A DNA stretch of 50,686 nucleotides, taken from IMG/VR virus record IMGVR_UViG_3300021401_000008, positions 1 through 50,686 of that record. One strand, written 5' to 3'. This DNA comes from a virus. A program made the translations under genes and the position numbers. The notes under the pieces were generated by a model. It saw nothing but the letters and a program-made list of their open reading frames with translations, did not search any database and was not told the origin of the DNA. Shown one piece after another: positions 1 through 7,277 of the stretch (position 1 is the stretch's first letter; the number at the start of each line of letters is the position of its first letter).

Positions 1-204
1 CTTGGAAAGTCTTTCTTGGTAAAGCTGTGCAAACTCAGCTACATCTACTACCAACTCATCACCACTGATCAGCTTGATGTAGATTCCATCTAGTTCTAGA
101 TCTAGAGTACCCATCGTAGGCTGAGCATAGGAAATGTTGGCTGTGTTGATTACCGCTATTGTCTTCTTGCCTTCTGGCAAAAGCCTAGTGATCTTGATGA
201 ACAT
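1..204 (-). CDS. Small hypothetical protein, 3' end outside window (partial)
   Basis: Sixty-eight codons are visible from an ATG at 204; the frame runs off the left edge. The start overlaps the end of the DUF3310 gene by 20 bases and has a GGAGAAGG ribosome site about 4 bases upstream, so it belongs to the same operon. The visible protein begins MFIKITRLLPEGKKTIAVIN, then about 30 residues later has a hydrophobic/acidic segment with LVVDVAEFAQLY. This layout loosely resembles short FlbD-like proteins (an 'FIKLTR...' strand followed by a 'vV.eS..evA' helix), but the likeness is weak. I assign no function. Confidence 0.6.
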   Translation of the reverse strand, partial: MFIKITRLLPEGKKTIAVINTANISYAQPTMGTLDLELDGIYIKLISGDELVVDVAEFAQLYQERLSK

Positions 205-547
205 CTGCCTTCTCCATCTCTTGAATTTTTCTGTCTATGTACCATCTCGCCTTGCGAAGATCTTCTATTGGCTCCCTTCTATCGTCCTTCTTTCCGAAGC
301 GACAAAGGTATTTCACTGCATTCCCTAAATGGAATCCAAGTCCCCAAGCCTCGATCACTTTGATCGCTTCATAAACTGTGTCGCCACCGTAATGGCTGGG
401 GTGATTAATTTTCTCTGGCTCTTTTTGAGCCGCTTTCTTCATGAGTACTATCGGATCCAAGCACTCTAACCCAACTATGTTCTCATCCTCATCCATCTCC
501 GCTCGTCTCCTACAATTTACGCATATACCACAATCACGCTTAACCAT
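185..547 (-). CDS. DUF3310 family phage protein
   Basis: This 120-residue protein has the DUF3310 core: NHPSHYGG at about residues 47-54, then an IKVIEAWGLGFHLGNAVKYL helix and a KARWYIDRKI helix near the C-terminus. DUF3310 proteins are common in phage early regions and their biochemical role is not established. An N-terminal Cys cluster (CGICVNC) is added here and could bind a metal. The start overlaps the end of the SbcD-SbcC gene by 8 bases, so it is probably the distal part of the replication/recombination operon. The family call is firm; the function is unknown. Confidence 0.85.
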   Translation of the reverse strand: MVKRDCGICVNCRRRAEMDEDENIVGLECLDPIVLMKKAAQKEPEKINHPSHYGGDTVYEAIKVIEAWGLGFHLGNAVKYLCRFGKKDDRREPIEDLRKARWYIDRKIQEMEKADVHQDH

Positions 548-3353
548 CTACCACCTCGCTAACTCCATTCTGTTTTCTAACTACTACCAACTTGGCATCT
601 GCTAGCTCAGAAAGAATTGCTGGATTGTGTGTAGTTAAAAGTATCGTGCCGAACCTCCCCACTATCTTCTTCAATCCTCTCGCAAAACTTCTAGCTGAGA
701 TAGCATCCAACCCATCTCCTGGCTCATCCAGAATTAATAGATTCGTCTTTGGTGCTGTCGACCGGACGGCGAAGGACGTAATCAACGAAGCCATCTTCAT
801 TTCACCTTCCGACTGATCCTTTACTTCCTCTCCACCATGAGCGTTAATTACTCTCACATCCGTCATACCTTCTTCGTCTACTGCAAAGCGAACCTGAATC
901 TCTCCTTGTGCAAATAACTCAGAATACTCTGCAGCTGATTGATTCAACTCTGGACAGATCTGTTCATTGAGATAAGCTGGTAGCCCGTTTCTCTGAAAGA
1001 CTGTCTGTGCATATTTCAGCACCTTGAGCCATTTACCGATCTTGTTCTTCTGTTGTGTTAGCTTCCCACCCCGTTCCTGGCAAGCTACTACTTTCTTCAA
1101 CAGACTGTCGATCAGCTGCTGTTGCTTTTGGTATTGCTCCCATTCGAATCTGAGCTTCTCCAACTCACTACTCAGCTTGGCTATCTTTATCTCCAGCTCT
1201 TCGTTCTCTTGCCATGCCTCTTTCTTCTCTTCTAGCTTACCAGCAGCCTCTGTAATTTTCATGTCCATCTCAGCGTAGCCATCCAGTTGCTTTCTCAAAG
1301 CTCTGGCAGCTTCCTCGATTGCTGGAATAGCAATCTTCATGAGCTTCTCGTCTATGATCTGCTCACAGACTGGACAAGTCCCTTCTAGCTTCTTGAATTT
1401 TTCTATTCTGTTCTCCAGTACCTTCAGCCGCTCACTCGTCGTTGATCTCTTCTTGATCAAATCCTTCTCAGCGGCATCGTACTTCCCAATCTCTCTTTCC
1501 AGCTTTGCAAACTGAGTCTCAGCTTCTGATTCCCAGACTCGTAACTCTTCTTTCTTCTCCAAAAGCTGAGCTTTCGTACGTTTGAAAATAACCTTCACAT
1601 CTCGGTTTACAGCCAAAATCTGTTTGGCATCGGATATTGTTGAAAGTAGGTTCTTTTCCTCTGTAGAAATCGATTGCAGCTTGTCACAAACTAACTCATA
1701 TCTCCGTTCGAAGTCCGATTTCTGGTCCCGTATCGCTTTCTCTGCCCGTTCAAACCGTTCCAGGTTCTGTAACTTGGCCAGAAACCCTTTCCGCTGTGAT
1801 TCAGTTCCCGTCAACATCAAATGGGAACTGGCTTGATCTATGTAAATTGCATTCGCTAGCGTCTCCCAAGTGTAGCCAGTTACCTGCTCAATCAGCTTCT
1901 GTGTGCTCTCTGGTCTGTTACCGGACTCGACTACTTCCCCACCCACTTTCAGCTTTAGCTCTTTTGGCTGACGTGCTCGTCTCAGATAACATTCTCTGTC
2001 TTGAGCATCCCTGAACCAAAGCCGCACATCACATAGCTCACCTTTTTTCGTACCTCTTCTCATCCAACCATCGTGCTTCTGTTGCTTGAAAGTCTGTCCA
2101 GAATGAGCGACAGCTATTGGCTGGAGATAACTAGATTTACCGGCACCGTTTGACCTTCCTTTCCAATCTCTATTCTCTCCAGCCACAACGCAGAGTCCCG
2201 GCTCGAATCTAATGGCAAGCTCTTTGTAACTGAGAAAGTTTCTAGCTTTAATGCTACTGAACTTGAGTTCACCAGACTCCCTCTGTAACCCTCCGACAAG
2301 CGCCAACTGCTCAACGAGATATTTTCTAATGGCTTTTTCATGTGTTCTCAATTCATCCGGCAAAGTTTCTTGTACAAAGACGCGTATCTTTTTCTCGTCT
2401 GGGAAGTCGAGCCGAATTTTGCCAGCTGCTGAGCCACTGCTTTCGATAAATTCAGGTACGACAACAATCTCAGCACCTGCATACTTTCTAACAGCTTCAA
2501 GTCGCGCTTTGTCAAGATTCTCTCTGACATGTTGCACTCCCTCGCAAGGAACCTTGATTCTGATCTTGGCTCCTTGCCAACTCTCTGGCTTCGCTTCTTC
2601 AAATCCTGGCCAACCTGGATCGTACCAACCTGGAATAGTAGAACGAATTCTCTTGAGCGTTTTCTTCTCGAAGTCAATCAGGATGTAACCTTTTCTTTGA
2701 TTTGCCTCGCCCCAATCGGTCGCGAACGGGCTACCCACATACCATACCTTCTCCGCCACTCTTTGCTGAAAGTGGATGTGCCCGCCGACACAATAAAGGT
2801 ACCTTCCTGGATACAAATCTTCAGGTGATACCACGTCCTTCGATTGCGAGGAAGACAATACATTGTAACGCGCCGATTGCAAGTCTGAGTGAAAAATAAG
2901 TACATCTGTCTCAGGTCTTGTACGTTTTGCCAGGTCATGTGCTTCTCTTTTAAGCAAAATTGGATTGCTGCGAAAAGGAAGGAATGCAACCCGATAGGCC
3001 CCTCCCACTTCCAGGAATCCAGGATCATCGAAAGCTGCTGCTCCGCCTTTACGAAGTACTGGAAGCCAGTTTTGTTTGTCGACATGCATTCCCACCCTAT
3101 CGTGATTGCCTAGATCAATACCGACAAGCAATCCAGCGTTCTCCCACTTACCAATCGTACGCAACCAGAAATTTACAACCCGGACGTCTACTGGATTGTA
3201 TGCGTGTTTCAAATCTCCGGCTAGTACGATAACCTTAAACCCATACTTGCTTTGTAGCTGTAGAATTTCTTCAGCTGCTTGCTTACAGAGATCTAGATTC
3301 TCGTAGTCTGCTTGCCAATCTGATGTGACTAGAACCTTCACAAACTCTCCCAA
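540..3353 (-). CDS. sbcCD: SbcD-SbcC (Mre11-Rad50) nuclease fused in one polypeptide
   Basis: This 937-residue protein joins two proteins that are usually separate. Residues about 5-230 are an Mre11/SbcD calcineurin-like phosphoesterase: motif I SDWQ (11-14), GDLKH (46-50), GNHD (82-85), H155 and GHIH (191-194). Residues about 362-937 are an SbcC/Rad50 SMC-like ATPase: Walker A GRSNGAGKSS (399-408), two long coiled-coil arms around a CPVC zinc hook (660-663), signature QSEGE (847-851), Walker B LLILDEP (872-878) and an H-loop at H909. Such complexes trim DNA ends and open hairpins during recombination; T4 gp47/gp46 are the separate phage counterparts. Motif I has Gln where the usual DxH has His, which may alter metal binding. 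It overlaps the neighbouring gene by 16 bases. Confidence 0.93.
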   Translation of the reverse strand: MGEFVKVLVTSDWQADYENLDLCKQAAEEILQLQSKYGFKVIVLAGDLKHAYNPVDVRVVNFWLRTIGKWENAGLLVGIDLGNHDRVGMHVDKQNWLPVLRKGGAAAFDDPGFLEVGGAYRVAFLPFRSNPILLKREAHDLAKRTRPETDVLIFHSDLQSARYNVLSSSQSKDVVSPEDLYPGRYLYCVGGHIHFQQRVAEKVWYVGSPFATDWGEANQRKGYILIDFEKKTLKRIRSTIPGWYDPGWPGFEEAKPESWQGAKIRIKVPCEGVQHVRENLDKARLEAVRKYAGAEIVVVPEFIESSGSAAGKIRLDFPDEKKIRVFVQETLPDELRTHEKAIRKYLVEQLALVGGLQRESGELKFSSIKARNFLSYKELAIRFEPGLCVVAGENRDWKGRSNGAGKSSYLQPIAVAHSGQTFKQQKHDGWMRRGTKKGELCDVRLWFRDAQDRECYLRRARQPKELKLKVGGEVVESGNRPESTQKLIEQVTGYTWETLANAIYIDQASSHLMLTGTESQRKGFLAKLQNLERFERAEKAIRDQKSDFERRYELVCDKLQSISTEEKNLLSTISDAKQILAVNRDVKVIFKRTKAQLLEKKEELRVWESEAETQFAKLEREIGKYDAAEKDLIKKRSTTSERLKVLENRIEKFKKLEGTCPVCEQIIDEKLMKIAIPAIEEAARALRKQLDGYAEMDMKITEAAGKLEEKKEAWQENEELEIKIAKLSSELEKLRFEWEQYQKQQQLIDSLLKKVVACQERGGKLTQQKNKIGKWLKVLKYAQTVFQRNGLPAYLNEQICPELNQSAAEYSELFAQGEIQVRFAVDEEGMTDVRVINAHGGEEVKDQSEGEMKMASLITSFAVRSTAPKTNLLILDEPGDGLDAISARSFARGLKKIVGRFGTILLTTHNPAILSELADAKLVVVRKQNGVSEVVDG

Positions 3354-3748
3354 TACTCAGTCGCTTCTTCTTTCGTCTTTTTCAAATCCTTCGGCATCAG
3401 CTTCAACTGAATCTCATAGCCCGTTGAATGCCACTGCACGTTTCTTTTTGTCAAAACCTTTGGATGAACGAAGCCACTGAACGTCTCACCATCCACCAAC
3501 TCATTTACAAAAATGATCTCTATCCCATACGAAACTGTCTTCAGCAGTGGGAACCGACTGGGGTACCAACAACTGTGTTGTTTATGCCAGTGAGGATGAC
3601 TGAGAGCATATACTCCTTTTCGCAACCATGCGATCGTTCTGAACTGTGCTCCAACTGCTGGCTTATCTCTGAGCGCTAAAACAAACTGCCCGTCTTCGTA
3701 TAACCAGTAACCGTGGCCCTCAGCATCCTTCATTTTTACTTTAATCAT
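3338..3748 (-). CDS. Hypothetical protein in replication operon
   Basis: This 136-residue protein matches no family I recognise. It is rich in aromatic residues and histidine (HPHWHKQHSCWYP near the middle) and ends in a Lys/Glu-rich helix. I chose the ATG at 3748, which overlaps the clamp-loader stop and has GAGG 9 bases upstream. An in-frame ATG at 3763 would add five residues but lacks a good ribosome site. It lies between the clamp loader and the SbcD-SbcC nuclease and overlaps both, so it is probably co-expressed with replication proteins. Confidence 0.7.
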   Translation of the reverse strand: MIKVKMKDAEGHGYWLYEDGQFVLALRDKPAVGAQFRTIAWLRKGVYALSHPHWHKQHSCWYPSRFPLLKTVSYGIEIIFVNELVDGETFSGFVHPKVLTKRNVQWHSTGYEIQLKLMPKDLKKTKEEATEYWESL

Positions 3749-4769
3749 CGTGCTTGACCTCATCTATGTCATCTGCTATCGGTCCCGCAAAAATCTGGCA
3801 GAGCTCATAAAGTACGGCAACAGTTGCTGGTCCCTGTGTCGCATCCGTGTAGCTATCAACTTGTGCCATTCTACCAATGGCTTTTGCGAATTCTCCGGCG
3901 CGTGGACCCGGTATCGCTCTCTCCAAACATCTTCGCAAGTATCCAGAAACCTGTGCACGAATCCCTCGAAGGTCATCAGCTGTCGCTTCTTTCGTTTCCT
4001 TACGGATGGCATCCCAATCTCCTTTCTCCAATGATCTACAAATTGCCAGCGTGTCTGCTCCAAACCCGATATTCCTTACTGCCTCTTTCGAAGTCTGTCC
4101 AGCTAGATATAACTCCACTGCATTCAAAATCAATCCAGGCGACTGAATCCTTCCTTCCCATAAACTGGCTACCAGCGGCTCAGGTTTTTTCTTTACCTCG
4201 CCTACAAACTTGAAAGCCCTCTTGACCAACTTCAAGATATTGTCAGCCTGGAGCAACTTCAACTGCACCCTCTCACATCTCCTGACAATTGCTGGCAGCA
4301 ATTTATTCTCTTCTGTCGTACCGACAATCCATACCGTCGACTCAGGTGCGTCCTCTAAATATTTGAGCGATAGATTCTGGGCATCTCTGGAAAGTCTCTG
4401 CGCCTCATCTAACATAAAAACATTTCGTCTAGAACCTTCTAACGGTAGATACATCGAACCCTGAGCTATCTTTCTGATCTCATCCACACCGGAATTTTCT
4501 GAGGCGTTGATCTCTCTGATCGAGAAGTCGTTTTTCTTTTCCAGACAAGCGTCGCAAGGCTCACCGAATTCGGCATGTGTACATTGCAATGAGACAGCCA
4601 AAATCCTAGCCACTGATGTTTTGCCCGTACCAGTAGGTCCGACAAATAACCAGGCCGATGGCTCTCTACCACTGCTGTATTGATTTCTGATTGTCGCGAC
4701 CAGCGTGTCTTGCCCAATCAACTGGCTGAGACGTTTAGGACGTAATGTATGGGCTAACGTACGTTTCAT
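3741..4769 (-). CDS. dnaX: DNA polymerase clamp-loader ATPase (DnaX gamma/tau-like)
   Basis: This 342-residue AAA+ protein has Walker A GPTGTGKT (44-51), a zinc module with C63, C72 and C75, Walker B FMLDEAQ (118-124), a sensor-1 segment VGTTEE (149-154) and an SRC-like arginine-finger motif RRCERV (163-168). These mark the DnaX/RFC clamp-loader ATPases, which open the sliding clamp and place it on primed DNA. The expected partner, a sliding clamp, is encoded at 13.4-14.5 kb. No delta or delta-prime subunit is seen, so this protein may form a homo-oligomer, as phage loaders can, or use host subunits. AGGG lies about 9 bases before the ATG. Confidence 0.92.
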   Translation of the reverse strand: MKRTLAHTLRPKRLSQLIGQDTLVATIRNQYSSGREPSAWLFVGPTGTGKTSVARILAVSLQCTHAEFGEPCDACLEKKNDFSIREINASENSGVDEIRKIAQGSMYLPLEGSRRNVFMLDEAQRLSRDAQNLSLKYLEDAPESTVWIVGTTEENKLLPAIVRRCERVQLKLLQADNILKLVKRAFKFVGEVKKKPEPLVASLWEGRIQSPGLILNAVELYLAGQTSKEAVRNIGFGADTLAICRSLEKGDWDAIRKETKEATADDLRGIRAQVSGYLRRCLERAIPGPRAGEFAKAIGRMAQVDSYTDATQGPATVAVLYELCQIFAGPIADDIDEVKHDD

Positions 4770-4786
4770 CGTGCTATCCCTTCGTG

Positions 4787-5449
4787 CTATTTTCTTCTAA
4801 GATACCCACCCGGATTCCAAGTCATCAAAAACTTCTCACGTCTTCGATCTACCTCGAACTGTTCATTATACAAACTAAGAAACTCTTTTACCGCCCAACC
4901 TGGTCCATAACCGAAATTTAGAGGAGCGTCCACGTTCGTGTCCTCCACAATCAAATACTGACCTGATGTCACCAACCTCCAATACATCATCAACTCTTGA
5001 ATCACATGTGGCGTACTATGATCGTCATCTAGAATGACCATCACTTTCTTTCCATCTGTCCTGTTCTGGATCTCGTCACGTATCAATGGATTGACTGAAT
5101 CCCCGACGACGTAAGTAATCCGATCGTGTGGTGGCACAATCCCCAGCCGATTGTCAATGTCGACTGTAATGATCTGCCCGTTGCCAATCAAATCCAAAAC
5201 ATGAGCCATGAACAATGCTGAGGCTCCTGATGCTGTACCCATCTCTACTATCAAATCTGGCTTACACTCCCACAGAATTTCCTGGTAGATCCAGAGATCG
5301 AGCGGATTCTTCTGAATGAGATACTTACCACAATAGTTCGCATCCAACTGCACGACAACTTGATCGTCACCTTCTCCAATTCTCATCTGGAGCTGGCCCT
5401 TCGAGTACCAGAGACGATGAAAAGAATCGATCAACTCTTTCTCTTCCAT
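4787..5449 (-). CDS. CmcI-like SAM-dependent O-methyltransferase
   Basis: This 220-residue protein resembles the CmcI / rhamnosyl O-methyltransferase family. A Rossmann SAM-binding loop EMGTASGAS (69-77) is followed by VDID (96-99), an acidic metal-site stretch ILDDDHS (139-145) and a second acidic pair VEDTN (168-172). Relatives methylate small molecules or sugars, and no DNA substrate is known. In a phage it could modify a nucleotide, a glycan or a host metabolite; the substrate cannot be read from sequence. The ATG at 5449 shares one base with the upstream stop (TGATG) and has GGAG 6 bases before it. A GTG at 5452 is less likely. Confidence 0.8.
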   Translation of the reverse strand: MEEKELIDSFHRLWYSKGQLQMRIGEGDDQVVVQLDANYCGKYLIQKNPLDLWIYQEILWECKPDLIVEMGTASGASALFMAHVLDLIGNGQIITVDIDNRLGIVPPHDRITYVVGDSVNPLIRDEIQNRTDGKKVMVILDDDHSTPHVIQELMMYWRLVTSGQYLIVEDTNVDAPLNFGYGPGWAVKEFLSLYNEQFEVDRRREKFLMTWNPGGYLRRK

Positions 5450-5574
5450 CACTTACTCCCATGCTTTCTGTGCCACCAAACCAGCCTGTGTACCCCTTCG
5501 ACAAAACCAAACGACAGCACCAGAGCCAATACTGGTGCTAGTATCTTATGATTCAGAATCCAAGTCTCGATCAT
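5449..5574 (-). CDS. 41-residue single-span membrane protein
   Basis: This small frame opens directly after the (TNNGG) array and ends in a TGATG junction with the methyltransferase gene. The protein starts MIETWILNHK, has one hydrophobic helix (about residues 11-28, LAPVLALVLSFGFVEGVH) and ends in a basic tail (HRKHGSK), which suggests a cytoplasmic C-terminus. The last unit of the array, TGGGG, followed by ATAA, supplies the ribosome site. The tight coupling to the next gene and its position as the first product after the array support it being real. The function is unknown. Confidence 0.65.
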   Translation of the reverse strand: MIETWILNHKILAPVLALVLSFGFVEGVHRLVWWHRKHGSK

Positions 5575-5578
5575 TTAT

Positions 5579-5658
5579 CCCCACCTTACCCCACACTAGC
5601 AGACCTAACCCAACCACACCCGAGCTTACCAAACCTTGCCACACCTTACCTTGCCAAA
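5579..5658 (-). repeat. Degenerate pentanucleotide array 1, (TNNGG)16
   Basis: On the coding strand the gap between two genes reads stop codon, G, sixteen 5-base units of the form TNNGG, ATAA, then ATG. The sixteen units fill 80 bases with no phase slip. Departures are CAAGG (twice), TAAGC, TCTGC and TAGTG, each with one change. It is the shortest of three such arrays in the window (see 13225-13369 and 18722-18836). All three begin GTTTGG directly after a stop codon and end at the ribosome site of the next gene. The role is unknown. Confidence 0.93.
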
Positions 5659-5659
5659 C

Positions 5660-5923
5660 TCATTGCCCAGCTGCTATTACGGTCAACACCTGGGAAAAGG
5701 CTTCTGTCACTGACATCAACAGCCGACCGAATGTTCTCGCCTTGAACCGGAACTCTTCCTTCTGATCTTCTGGCAGTGAGTCGACGTAATCACGCAGCTG
5801 CTTCTCTGCTATCTGCATCGACATCTCACCAGAAGCCACGGCCACCCACAATTTCAAAACTACTTCCTGCTGTGACGTCGTCTTTTCAACTGCGATCTTG
5901 TCCTTGTCTGCTTTCGTTGCCAT
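5660..5923 (-). CDS. Hypothetical protein, 87 residues
   Basis: This is a mostly helical, charged protein with a Lys/Asp-rich N-terminus (MATKADKDKIAVEKTTSQQE) and a hydrophobic C-terminal helix (about residues 66-87, LLMSVTEAFSQVLTVIAAG). I do not recognise a family. It lies downstream of RecA and directly upstream of repeat array 1, whose first base follows its stop codon. An AAGGAG-like ribosome site precedes the ATG. It is probably transcribed with the recombination genes. Confidence 0.7.
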   Translation of the reverse strand: MATKADKDKIAVEKTTSQQEVVLKLWVAVASGEMSMQIAEKQLRDYVDSLPEDQKEEFRFKARTFGRLLMSVTEAFSQVLTVIAAGQ

Positions 5924-5936
5924 CTCATTCTCCTTT

Positions 5937-6242
5937 TTATTTACACATCAACTCTATAATCGCTGTCCGTAGCTGTTTCATTCTTCTTTCATACATCGAA
6001 AGAATCTCGTCTGTCATTCTCCAAGCGATCTCTCTTTCAGCGATCGTCAACTCCAAGCCGTTGAGCCACCTCTTCAAAACCAGCGTCGACGCCTCTGGAA
6101 TGAAGTTTCGGTCTTTTATGACGTGAAGACGAAGTACGCTATCGATCTTCCTCTTCAAAGCACGCTCGGTCAAAGCTTTGCTGGAAAATTGTGTGCGCGA
6201 TGGTACTCCACTATTTGAACGTTCTACTTGCTGCTCGGCCAT
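5937..6242 (-). CDS. Hypothetical protein, 101 residues
   Basis: This predicted helical protein has basic and acidic patches (LKRKIDSVLRLHVIKDR in the middle, MYERRMKQLRTAIIEL near the C-terminus) and matches no family I know. Its ATG is 3 bases beyond the end of recA, and it is followed at 13 bases by the 87-residue gene. The position next to RecA suggests a recombination accessory protein, but nothing in the sequence proves that. Confidence 0.7.
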   Translation of the reverse strand: MAEQQVERSNSGVPSRTQFSSKALTERALKRKIDSVLRLHVIKDRNFIPEASTLVLKRWLNGLELTIAEREIAWRMTDEILSMYERRMKQLRTAIIELMCK

Positions 6243-6245
6243 TCC

Positions 6246-7169
6246 TTACTCCCCTTCTGTCTTTACATCTTCGGCGTCGATGTATTTTATCTTGCCGATG
6301 AAATAGAGCTTGTAACCGATCCTGAGACCCTCTCTCGATCCAGCACCGGCTTTGTTCTTCCAGTTCGATATCGTACCTTTGATACCGATCTGTTCTCCAC
6401 CTTTCAAAATCTTCTTCGATTTTCTACGCATCCGGACTCGAACAGCTGCGTAGAGTCTGACAGCATTACCACCCGGCGTGTACTCTGGATTTCCCCAAGC
6501 ACCCGGAGCTACTCGCAACTGATTGATGAACATCATCATCACATTGTAGTTGGCTACGAAAGCTACCCACCGCCTGAGCAGCTGAGAAAGAAATGATGCT
6601 AACGAAACCTTCGTTCTCATATTCTGTTCTTGAATCCCAGCTGCCGCTTCCTCTTCTGTCAGCATGGCAGCTATAGAATCTATACAACAGAATATCCGCC
6701 CCTCTGGATTCTCTTTACCCAGCTTTTTGATTAGCTCCTCTACTTCCATGAGCAGCTCTTCTGCGGTGTGCTGTCTCTGTTCGGTCTCTTTCCCAAACGT
6801 TCCGATCTGTGGCTGGAAAAGATAAACTTCGTCTGGATTCAAACCGAGTGTCAATGCCCACGTTGGATCCCAACTATCTTCCAAGTCTACCCAGATTACT
6901 TTTGCTCCATCTCGTTGAGCTATCCCAGCGATCTTTTTCATCTGGGCTGTTTTGCCCTGAGACTCGAAGCCGGATGTCTCGAACATCTTTCCGTAGGGAA
7001 TGCCCATCTCTTCTGATCCATAGATACTGTTTAGTCTGGGACTCCCGGTATCTAGCCAGTACTTGACCTGTTTCTCGGTCGTGAAATGCTTCAGCTTTTT
7101 TCTGATAAGAGCTACCTCGTCCGCTGGTGAGAGCGGACGAGGCGTCTTGGTTGATTGTTGTTGTTTCAT
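6246..7169 (-). CDS. recA: RecA/UvsX-type recombinase
   Basis: This 307-residue protein has the RecA ATPase core: Walker A GFESQGKT (67-74), the catalytic-glutamate segment VDLED (94-98), Walker B CCIDSI (161-166), the NQLR motif (216-219) and a loop-2-like GNPEYTPGGNAVR segment (226-238). RecA polymerises on single-stranded DNA and drives homologous pairing. It is shorter than bacterial RecA and lacks the long C-terminal domain, which is usual in phages. Its ATG lies inside an ATGA overlap with a short reading frame that continues the SSB gene in another frame. SSB and a UvsY-like gene lie just upstream in transcription order, giving a T4-like recombination set. Confidence 0.93.
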   Translation of the reverse strand: MKQQQSTKTPRPLSPADEVALIRKKLKHFTTEKQVKYWLDTGSPRLNSIYGSEEMGIPYGKMFETSGFESQGKTAQMKKIAGIAQRDGAKVIWVDLEDSWDPTWALTLGLNPDEVYLFQPQIGTFGKETEQRQHTAEELLMEVEELIKKLGKENPEGRIFCCIDSIAAMLTEEEAAAGIQEQNMRTKVSLASFLSQLLRRWVAFVANYNVMMMFINQLRVAPGAWGNPEYTPGGNAVRLYAAVRVRMRRKSKKILKGGEQIGIKGTISNWKNKAGAGSREGLRIGYKLYFIGKIKYIDAEDVKTEGE

Positions 7170-7277
7170 TTCGTATCTTCTTCGTTCTCTTTCAACATCT
7201 CGTCTGTGACCCCTCCATCCCCTTCGACGTCTTCTCCCACACCCAATGGATCGTTATCAACGATCTCACCGGGACTA
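7166..7277 (-). CDS. Possible +1-frame extension of the SSB acidic tail, or a small gene
   Basis: Directly past the SSB stop, the +1 frame stays open and reads SPGEIVDNDPLGVGEDVEGD and then GGVTDEMLKENEEDTK before a TGA that forms an ATGA overlap with recA. The acidic composition matches an SSB-type C-terminal tail, and the ATGA overlap is the usual junction between real genes here. No good start with a ribosome site lies between 7277 and the end, except an ATG 11 bases after GGAGGGG that would give only ten residues. A +1 frameshift at the end of SSB, an assembly indel, or a degraded gene could each explain it. Confidence 0.4.
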
